Positions 57,848 through 64,000 of a stretch of 64,000 nt of DNA are shown here, in pieces (position 1 is the first letter of the stretch; each line of letters begins with the position of its first letter). A model generated the notes under the pieces. The model worked only from the letters and a program-made list of their open reading frames with translations, searched no databases and had not been told where the DNA came from. Made by a program: the position numbers and the translations under genes. The DNA is taken from the NCBI RefSeq assembly GCF_003970675.1, contig NZ_CP034562.1:1736001-1800000 (forward strand). Direction: 5' to 3'. Source of the DNA: Flammeovirga pectinis (lineage in GTDB: Bacteria > Bacteroidota > Bacteroidia > Cytophagales > Flammeovirgaceae).

Positions 57848-58657
57848 ATGTATAAATACCTTTTATCTACTCTATTATTTTCATTGTTTTTTCAGTTGTC
57901 TCATGGGCAAGGGGTTACATCAAATCCATTAATTTTAAAATTAAGTGGCTATGATTTAATCTACAGTGAATCTAAATTTGATGACATTGAATTTCCAATG
58001 AGTGAAGTAGATATTATTCCATTATCTGGTGAAAAAATATTTGCAACCTTTAAATATGGAAAAGACAATAGCTATAAACATCCAAATAGTACACAAATTA
58101 TTCAGACTTACTTTGATAAAGTGAAATCTTTAAGAGGTAAGCCTTTATATAAAGGAGATAATTATGGTTCTTTTCAGGTAAAATCAAATGCTAAAAAGTT
58201 TTGGTGTGTTATAGAAACGCATGAAAACGGAGAGTCTTATACTGTCACTATTATTGAACAAGAGAAAATTCAAGAAGCAGAGACAGCTCAAGAAATGTTA
58301 GAGCTTTTAAAAGAAAAAGGTACTGTTGATTTGTATTTTCAGTTTGCAACAGGTAGTGCTACGTTATCAAAAGCTTCTTATCAAACAGTAAATGAACTAG
58401 CTATATTATTAAAAAAATACGCTCCTAAATTAAAATTAAGTATTGAAGGACATACAGATAATATTGGTAGTTCAACTGCAAATAAAAAACTTTCATTACA
58501 AAGAGCAGTTGCAGTAAAAAAGCAACTTGTAATTAAAGGGGTAGATACCAATAGATTAGAGACTATAGGTTGGGGTTCCGAAAGGCCTATTGCTCCAAAC
58601 GATGATGAAAAAGGTCGACTTCGTAATCGAAGAGTTTCCATAAAAGCAATCAACTAA
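57848..58657 (+). CDS. OmpA-family protein with peptidoglycan-binding domain
   Basis: A 269-residue protein. A signal peptide (to LSHGQ) is followed by an N-terminal domain of about 130 residues of no recognised family. The C-terminal OmpA-like domain (about 155-269) begins DLYFQFATGSATLSK, contains LSIEGHTDNIGSS (the peptidoglycan-binding Asp) and ends GRLRNRRVSI (conserved Arg). It probably tethers the outer membrane to the cell wall. It has its own terminator. Confidence 0.9.
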   Translation: MYKYLLSTLLFSLFFQLSHGQGVTSNPLILKLSGYDLIYSESKFDDIEFPMSEVDIIPLSGEKIFATFKYGKDNSYKHPNSTQIIQTYFDKVKSLRGKPLYKGDNYGSFQVKSNAKKFWCVIETHENGESYTVTIIEQEKIQEAETAQEMLELLKEKGTVDLYFQFATGSATLSKASYQTVNELAILLKKYAPKLKLSIEGHTDNIGSSTANKKLSLQRAVAVKKQLVIKGVDTNRLETIGWGSERPIAPNDDEKGRLRNRRVSIKAIN

Positions 58658-58666
58658 TTACATTTG

Positions 58667-58703
58667 TAACCGATCTTGAATAATCAGGATCGGTTATTTT
58701 TTT
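58667..58703 (+). terminator. Intrinsic terminator after the OmpA-family gene
   Basis: A perfect 9-bp stem TAACCGATC/GATCGGTTA (58667-58675 with 58688-58696), followed by seven T's at 58697-58703. Confidence 0.85.
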
Positions 58704-58714
58704 ATCCTATACAT

Positions 58715-59719
58715 ATGAACAGATTATTTTACTTTTTTATACTTCTATTATTTTTTGGTTGTGACAAAAATACAACAAGAGATCAATCCTTTATTAAAGG
58801 AAGGGATGCTTTAAAAGAGAAAAAGTATAAAAAGGCAGAAACCCAGTTATTGATAGCTGTTAAAGAGGATGAAAGTTTTTCTGAAGCTTGGAATAATTTA
58901 GGTATTGCTTATTATGAACAAGGAGAAATTGAAAAAGCTCTTGATACATATCAAAAAGCGTTATCTATAGATAGTTGCCTTATTGATGCTTATCAAAACA
59001 AAGCTAATGCGTTATTTAAAATAGGAAATGTAGATGATGCTATCATAACGCTTACAAATGGGTTAGAATGTGAAAATTTAAATTATAATTTACTTTTAAA
59101 CCGAGCAACTCTATATCAACAAAAGAAAAAATATAAACGGGCACTAAATGACCTAAATTTATGCTTACAAATAAATGGTCTAGATGATGTTTTATTGACG
59201 AACATTGGTTATTGTCATTATAGTTTAGATGCGTTAGATTCTGCATTTCACTATTCAATTCAAGCAATAGAAATCAATGCTGATAGACATGAAGCTGTGA
59301 ACAACCTTGGGATGATTGCTTTAAAAAATAAGGAAGTAAACCAAGCCTATAAATATTTTTCACGAGCGGTTGAACAAGACCCTCAAAATGTTTTATACCG
59401 TCTTAATTTAAGTAAAGCCGCCATTAGTATCAAGAACTACGATAGTGCATGTAAAAATGCAAAAATGGCAGACTATTATGACGAAGGAAATACACAAGCA
59501 TTAAACTATATTCTACGTTCTTGTGTTTTCACAATGGAAATGAAAATATTTTTTGATTACTGCTTAGAGTTGTATCAAAAAGGAAACATTTCAATCTTCA
59601 ATGTACCTTTAAAAGAGTTGAGGAATAATGATAAAAATGAAAAATACTGTGAATTATCTAAGTTGATAAAAGAAAAAAACATTAAAATTGATGGCAATTT
59701 ATTGTCAAAATGTAAATAA
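58715..59719 (+). CDS. TPR-repeat lipoprotein
   Basis: A 334-residue protein. A lipoprotein signal (NRLFYFFILLLFFGC) is followed by about seven TPR repeats, such as FSEAWNNLGIAYYEQGEIEKA, IDAYQNKANALFKIGNVDDA and HEAVNNLGMIALKNKEVNQA. TPR lipoproteins usually act as protein-binding scaffolds at the outer membrane. The start is the ATG at 58715. A 13-codon longer frame starts at a TTG inside the preceding terminator and is rejected. Confidence 0.88.
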   Translation: MNRLFYFFILLLFFGCDKNTTRDQSFIKGRDALKEKKYKKAETQLLIAVKEDESFSEAWNNLGIAYYEQGEIEKALDTYQKALSIDSCLIDAYQNKANALFKIGNVDDAIITLTNGLECENLNYNLLLNRATLYQQKKKYKRALNDLNLCLQINGLDDVLLTNIGYCHYSLDALDSAFHYSIQAIEINADRHEAVNNLGMIALKNKEVNQAYKYFSRAVEQDPQNVLYRLNLSKAAISIKNYDSACKNAKMADYYDEGNTQALNYILRSCVFTMEMKIFFDYCLELYQKGNISIFNVPLKELRNNDKNEKYCELSKLIKEKNIKIDGNLLSKCK

Positions 59720-59813
59720 CGTTTTATAACTTGGACATCAATAATGTTTTTAAGTATTAAATATTGCGTAAATAGTTTAAAGTGAAAGCATTAATAACCG
59801 AATAGATTTACAA

Positions 59814-60590
59814 ATGGATTACCAAAACCTTCTTTTAGAAAAGAATGATGGTTTGCTTATTATTACAATTAATAGAGAAAGCAAACTTAATGCATTAAAC
59901 TCAAAAACTTTAGGAGAGCTAAAAGAAGCTTTTCAAATAGCATATGATGACGATAGTGTAAGAGCTGTAATTATTACAGGGAAGGGGCAAAAAGCATTTG
60001 TTGCTGGCGCTGATATTTCTGAACTAAAAGATTTAAACGAATTAAATGCTAGAAAATTTTCTGAAGAAGGTCAAGAGATCTTTAACGGAATTGAAAACTG
60101 TACAAAACCTGTTATTGCAGCCGTTAATGGTTTTGCTTTGGGAGGGGGATGTGAGTTAGCATTAGCTTGTCATATTAGAATTGCATCTGTGAATGCTAAG
60201 TTTGGTTTACCAGAAGTAACATTAGGAATTATTCCTGGTTATGGAGGAACACAAAGACTTCCATTACTAGTTGGTAAAGGTATAGCTAACGAAATGATTT
60301 TAACTGGTGAAATGATAACAGCCGAACGTGCTCAAATTATGAACCTTGTTAATTTAGTTGTATCACAAGAAGATTTATTGCCGAAAGCAATTGAAATGGC
60401 TAAGAAAATTTTAAATAAGGCTCCAATTGCTGTTTCGCATGTTATAGATTGTATTAATGCTTCTCATTCTAGTAAAAATGGATATCAAACTGAAGCTAAC
60501 GCATTCTCTAGTGCTATAAAAACAGAAGATTTTATAGAAGGCACTGCTGCATTTTTAGAAAAAAGAAAACCTAATTTCCAAGGGAAATAA
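59814..60590 (+). CDS. Enoyl-CoA hydratase/isomerase (crotonase family)
   Basis: A 258-residue protein. The oxyanion-hole segments AFVAGADISELK and NGFALGGGCELALAC are present. Both Glu residues used by hydratases are visible: in GGGCELALAC and in GLPEVTLGIIPGYGG. This favours 2-enoyl-CoA hydratase activity, for fatty-acid oxidation or butyrate-type pathways. No thiolase or hydroxyacyl-CoA dehydrogenase gene is adjacent. It has its own terminator. Confidence 0.93.
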   Translation: MDYQNLLLEKNDGLLIITINRESKLNALNSKTLGELKEAFQIAYDDDSVRAVIITGKGQKAFVAGADISELKDLNELNARKFSEEGQEIFNGIENCTKPVIAAVNGFALGGGCELALACHIRIASVNAKFGLPEVTLGIIPGYGGTQRLPLLVGKGIANEMILTGEMITAERAQIMNLVNLVVSQEDLLPKAIEMAKKILNKAPIAVSHVIDCINASHSSKNGYQTEANAFSSAIKTEDFIEGTAAFLEKRKPNFQGK

Positions 60591-60613
60591 AGTATAATAT
60601 AACTACAATAGTT

Positions 60614-60655
60614 AACCTCTTTATATTTGATTCAATCATTTATAAAGAGGTTTTT
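60614..60655 (+). terminator. Intrinsic terminator after the enoyl-CoA hydratase gene
   Basis: A perfect 12-bp stem (60614-60625 with 60641-60652), a 15-base loop, and T's to 60655. Confidence 0.85.
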
Positions 60656-60668
60656 ATATTAAGATTAA

Positions 60669-62189
60669 ATGTTTAAAAAATTATTATCAGATACAGTTAT
60701 TTATGGGCTAACAACAATGCTCATGAAGCTGATTAATTACCTGCTTGTACCTTTACATACTGAGGTTTTTACTCCAGATAGTTTTGGTATCGTGTCTTAT
60801 TTTTATGCTTATGCTGTTCTTTTCAATATCATATACACTTATGGTATGGAAACAACTTATTTTAGGTTTGCAACAAAGAAAGATGATGGAGGACAGGCAT
60901 TTAATTATATTCAAACTTCCTTACTGTTAACTTCAATATTATTCTCCTCATTATTATGGCTTTTTGCACCTCATATTTCTGATTTATTAGGTTATGCTAA
61001 TAGTGAAATATATGTAAGGTTCTTTGCTTTGTTATTTGCAATAGATACAATGCTAGTTATCCCTTTTGCTAATCTAAGAATATTAGGGAAGGCAAAAAGG
61101 TTCGCATCATTAAAGCTTACTGAGGCACTTTTAACTTATGCTTTAAATTATTTCTTTTTAGTAAGTTGTAAAGAGATTTATGCTAACGGTCAAGAAGGAA
61201 TATTAACCGATTTAGTAAGACAGTTTTATGATCCTAATTTTGGTTTAGGGTATACTTTTTTAGCTAATTTAATTACTAAGGCTGGAATTATGCTTTTACT
61301 TCTAGATAAATTCCTTGAGATTAAATTGAGGTGGTCGTGGAGTAAAATGCAACCTTATTTAAAGTATGGTTTTCCGCTTGTTTTTTCAGGTATCGCATTT
61401 GCAATTAATGAAGTATCTGATAGGCAATTATTAAAACTTCTATTACCAGATGACTTTTATAGTTTTGGAGGAGCAGACTATGCAATAGGTATTTACTCTG
61501 CCAATTATAAGTTGTCTATTTTTATAACTTTAGCAGTTACGGCTTATAAATACGCAGCAGAACCTTTCTTTTTTGCCACAGCCGATTCAAAAGACTCCCC
61601 AAAGGTATTCGCTAATGTAATGTACTATTTTGTTATTGTATTAATGATGATGGTTCTTGTTGTAGTAGCGAATTTATCATGGATTGCTCCAATTTTCATC
61701 AGAAGCTCATCTTATTTAGTAGGCTTGCCAGTAGTGCCGATTTTATTGATGGCTAATGTCTTTTTGGGGATGTATTATAATTTATCTGTTTGGTTTAAAG
61801 TTACTGATCAAACTAAATATGGTGCTTACATAAGTTTTGTTGGTGCAGTAATAACAATAGGCCTTAATACTTTATTAATTCCTATTATTGGGTTTTATGG
61901 CTCTGCAATAGCTACACTGAGTTGTTATTTTACAATGATGGTTTTAGCTTATGTATTAGGGCAAAAATATTATCCTATACCTTATAATATAAAAATGATC
62001 TCTTTTTATATTGTATTAACAGGGATATTCGTACTTTTGATCACATTTTTAAAATTTGATTCATTTGCTGAGAATTTTATAGTCCATAATTCAATTTTCG
62101 CCATATTCTTGCTCATAATTGCTTTTGTAGAAAGAAAATTCATCAAGCAAACGGCAAACTCAATAAAAAACAAACTTTTAAAGAAATAA
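60669..62189 (+). CDS. Polysaccharide flippase (MOP/Wzx-like)
   Basis: A 506-residue protein with about 14 hydrophobic segments spread over its full length, such as [36 protein letters not shown] and [19 protein letters not shown]. It matches the oligosaccharide flippase family, which moves lipid-linked sugars across the inner membrane. The exact substrate is unknown. It heads a rightward run with dut (8 bases later) and a sugar nucleotidyltransferase, a grouping often seen in Bacteroidota. Confidence 0.9.
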   Translation: MFKKLLSDTVIYGLTTMLMKLINYLLVPLHTEVFTPDSFGIVSYFYAYAVLFNIIYTYGMETTYFRFATKKDDGGQAFNYIQTSLLLTSILFSSLLWLFAPHISDLLGYANSEIYVRFFALLFAIDTMLVIPFANLRILGKAKRFASLKLTEALLTYALNYFFLVSCKEIYANGQEGILTDLVRQFYDPNFGLGYTFLANLITKAGIMLLLLDKFLEIKLRWSWSKMQPYLKYGFPLVFSGIAFAINEVSDRQLLKLLLPDDFYSFGGADYAIGIYSANYKLSIFITLAVTAYKYAAEPFFFATADSKDSPKVFANVMYYFVIVLMMMVLVVVANLSWIAPIFIRSSSYLVGLPVVPILLMANVFLGMYYNLSVWFKVTDQTKYGAYISFVGAVITIGLNTLLIPIIGFYGSAIATLSCYFTMMVLAYVLGQKYYPIPYNIKMISFYIVLTGIFVLLITFLKFDSFAENFIVHNSIFAIFLLIIAFVERKFIKQTANSIKNKLLKK

Positions 62190-62197
62190 GCTTTAAA

Positions 62198-62632
62198 ATG
62201 AAAATAAAAGTAATAAATAACGGACATCACGCTTTACCTAAATACGAGACTGAATTGTCTGCAGGTTTAGATTTAAGAGCTGTCCTTCAAGAATCGATCA
62301 CTTTATCACCTCTTGAAAGAAAATTAATTCCAACTGGTTTACATATAGAACTTCCTCAAGGATATGAAGCGCAAGTTCGCCCTAGAAGTGGTCTTGCCTA
62401 CAAATATGGCTTAACAGTTTTAAATTCCCCAGGTACTGTTGATGCAGATTATAGAGGTGAGATTAAAGTATTATTAGTAAATCTTTCTAACGAAGCATTT
62501 GAAGTTAAAGATGGAGAGAGAATTGCTCAATTAATTGTTGCAAAACATGAGGTAGTTGAGTGGGTTCCTTCAGAAGAGCTATCAAATACAGAAAGAGGAG
62601 CTGGCGGTTACGGAAGTACTGGTAAGAAATAA
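62198..62632 (+). CDS. dut: Deoxyuridine 5'-triphosphate nucleotidohydrolase
   Basis: A 144-residue trimeric-type dUTPase with all five motifs in order: AGLDLRA (1), [10 protein letters not shown] (2), [13 protein letters not shown] (3), RIAQLIV (4) and [12 protein letters not shown] (5, the C-terminal arm). It hydrolyses dUTP to dUMP and diphosphate, keeping uracil out of DNA. It starts 8 bases after the flippase stop. Confidence 0.97.
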   Translation: MKIKVINNGHHALPKYETELSAGLDLRAVLQESITLSPLERKLIPTGLHIELPQGYEAQVRPRSGLAYKYGLTVLNSPGTVDADYRGEIKVLLVNLSNEAFEVKDGERIAQLIVAKHEVVEWVPSEELSNTERGAGGYGSTGKK

Positions 62633-62656
62633 ACTAACAAATAAAAATAAGATTAT

Positions 62657-63661
62657 ATGAAAATCATTGTCCCAATGGCAGGTCGTGGATCTAGATTAAG
62701 ACCACACACATTAACAACTCCTAAACCTCTAGTTAAAATTGCAGGTAAACCAATCGTTCATCGTTTAGTAGAAGATTTAGCTTCTATGTCTGACGAGGTT
62801 CTTGAGGAAATTGCATTTGTTATTGGTGATTTTGGCGATACTGTAGTTAAAGAACTATTAGAAATTGCTGAATCTTTAGGAACAAAAGGAACTATATATT
62901 ATCAAGAAGAACCACTTGGAACTGCACATGCTATTTTGTGTGCTGCAGATAGTATGGAAGGTAACATCATTGTTGCTTTTGCTGATACTTTATTCAAAGC
63001 GGATTTTTCAATTGATAAATTCGAAGATGGTATTATCTATACTCAAAAAGTAGAAGACCCATCAGCATTTGGTGTTGTAAAATTAAATTCAGAAGGTGTA
63101 ATCACAGATTTTGTTGAAAAACCTGAAGAATTTGTTTCTGACCAAGCAATTATTGGTATCTACTACTTCAAAGAAGGAGAACGTCTACGTGATGAACTTC
63201 AATATTTAGTAGATCAGAATATCATGAACGATGGTGAATATCAGTTAACTGGTGCTTTAGAAAATTTAAAAGCAAAAGGAGCTAGATTAAAACCTGGTAC
63301 TGTAGAAGAGTGGTTAGATTGTGGAAATAAAGACGCAATTGTAAATACTAACCAACGTTACCTTACCTATATTCAAGAACAAGAACTTGTTCACGATTCA
63401 GCACAACTAGACAATGTTGTTTTAGTTAGTCCTGTATATGTTGGTAAAAACGTAAAAATTAGCAATGCTGTTGTTGGACCTTACGTTTCTGTAGGTGATA
63501 ACACTATTATTGAAAACTCTGTAGTTCAAAATTCTATTGTTCAAGAAGACTCTGATATTCGTAGAGTTAATATCGAAAATTCTGTTGTAGGTAACCACGT
63601 TGTTTACAGAGGAAGAGCAAAAGATTTAAGTATTGGTGATTTTACTTCTGTGAAAGAATAA
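62657..63661 (+). CDS. Sugar-phosphate nucleotidyltransferase with left-handed beta-helix tail
   Basis: A 334-residue protein. The N-terminal nucleotidyltransferase domain (about 1-235) has VPMAGRGSRLRPHTLTTPKPLV (signature loop and Lys), GTAHAILCA, FADTLF (metal Asp) and GVVKLNSEGVITDFVEKP. The C-terminal part (about 250-334) shows hexapeptide-like turns (PVYVGKNVKISNAVVG and VGDNTIIENSVVQ) of a left-handed beta-helix. It resembles RmlA/GlmU-type enzymes activating sugar-1-phosphates; the sugar and NTP cannot be fixed. It lies 24 bases after dut. Confidence 0.9.
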   Translation: MKIIVPMAGRGSRLRPHTLTTPKPLVKIAGKPIVHRLVEDLASMSDEVLEEIAFVIGDFGDTVVKELLEIAESLGTKGTIYYQEEPLGTAHAILCAADSMEGNIIVAFADTLFKADFSIDKFEDGIIYTQKVEDPSAFGVVKLNSEGVITDFVEKPEEFVSDQAIIGIYYFKEGERLRDELQYLVDQNIMNDGEYQLTGALENLKAKGARLKPGTVEEWLDCGNKDAIVNTNQRYLTYIQEQELVHDSAQLDNVVLVSPVYVGKNVKISNAVVGPYVSVGDNTIIENSVVQNSIVQEDSDIRRVNIENSVVGNHVVYRGRAKDLSIGDFTSVKE

Positions 63662-63682
63662 GAAAACCGTTAATATTTATAT

Positions 63683-63718
63683 AAAAAGAGCGAAATATAT
63701 CAATTTCGCTCTTTTTTT
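63683..63718 (+). terminator. Intrinsic terminator after the nucleotidyltransferase gene
   Basis: A perfect 14-bp stem (63683-63696 with 63703-63716), a 6-base loop, and T's to 63718. Confidence 0.85.
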
Positions 63719-63786
63719 CATTTACTATTTTTGTAGATTTATACATAGTTTAGAAAGAAGTTCGATTTAGTGGGGTAAACAATACT

Positions 63787-64000
63787 ATGAGCAAAAACTT
63801 TGTTAGTGTCCGTGCGGTAATTTTTATGATAATCTTAAGCTTTTTTGCTTTCGATAATAATACTTTCGCACAACGTAAGAAGAAGAAAAAAAAGAAAAAA
63901 GAAAAAGATATTCCAGTAGTGAGTATCGAAGAACCTTCTAAAAAAGAAAAAAGAAAATCTGAAGAGTTATTTGTTTATGCAGTAAATGAATACTTATTAG
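63787..64000 (+). CDS. Secreted Lys-rich protein, N-terminal part (3' end outside window)
   Basis: 71 residues are visible from the ATG at 63787, with no stop before the window end. A signal peptide (about 1-28, cleavage near TFAQ) is followed by a run of eight Lys, a second charged stretch (EEPSKKEKRK), and then SEELFVYAVNEYLL, which looks like the start of a TPR helix. In related genomes a TPR protein often follows this nucleotidyltransferase, so a TPR outer-membrane or periplasmic protein is likely (inference). Confidence 0.7.
   Translation, partial: MSKNFVSVRAVIFMIILSFFAFDNNTFAQRKKKKKKKKEKDIPVVSIEEPSKKEKRKSEELFVYAVNEYLL

Overview
The window is chromosomal DNA of a low-GC member of the Bacteroidota, most likely a gliding, Cytophagales/Flammeovirga-like bacterium (inference). 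The signs are a giant type IX secretion (T9SS) cargo paired with a PorP/SprF protein, many Bacteroidota families (DUF4159, DUF2147, LuxC-type acyl-CoA reductase, bacterial GGGPS), TAnnTTTG-type promoter elements and the order yceD-rpmF-fabH-efp-accB-accC. No rRNA, IS element, prophage or CRISPR array was seen. There is one tRNA.

1-10.9 kb is housekeeping: the 3' end of hisS, an M42 aminopeptidase, and a leftward run rsmE - DUF4159 - luxC-like - glycosyltransferase - dtxR. This is followed by the rightward cluster yceD-rpmF-fabH-efp-accB-accC, which links ribosome/translation genes to fatty-acid initiation. 10.9-12.9 kb is the only accessory-looking patch: a lone tyrosine recombinase in very AT-rich DNA, with a long imperfect palindrome before it and a frameshifted gene remnant after it.

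12.9-32.3 kb is mostly leftward: TolC/DUF2147, sdaAB, Nif3/YncE-like, a tandem universal stress protein, an EamA transporter, an LptF/G permease, pyruvate kinase, a DEAD-box helicase convergent with a GGGPS gene, murQ, an unknown gene, a SpoU methyltransferase, a serine hydrolase, a FAH-family enzyme, a zinc-ribbon coiled-coil protein, tRNA-Met, adenine deaminase and a beta-barrel protein.

33.1-52.5 kb is dominated by one 18.1-kb gene for a 6043-residue secreted protein, with its porP/sprF-like partner just upstream in the same direction. The giant protein has a signal peptide, PKD-like domains, about 37 copies of a Cys-containing repeat of roughly 100 residues ending in an F-Y-R-T-P-like motif, more PKD-like domains and a type B T9SS sorting domain. 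The array shows a five-repeat higher-order period, and one five-repeat block (1512 nt) is duplicated in tandem almost perfectly. This is the most interesting object in the window.

52.8-64 kb returns to housekeeping and envelope genes: an LpxL-like acyltransferase, gyrB, a TPR protein, a small unknown protein, an OmpA-family protein, a TPR lipoprotein, an enoyl-CoA hydratase, and a rightward cluster flippase - dut - sugar nucleotidyltransferase - secreted Lys-rich protein (cut by the window end).

Several N-termini were shortened from the longest open frame, because the extra codons overlap a neighbour's terminator hairpin, begin at TTG, or precede an obvious signal peptide.
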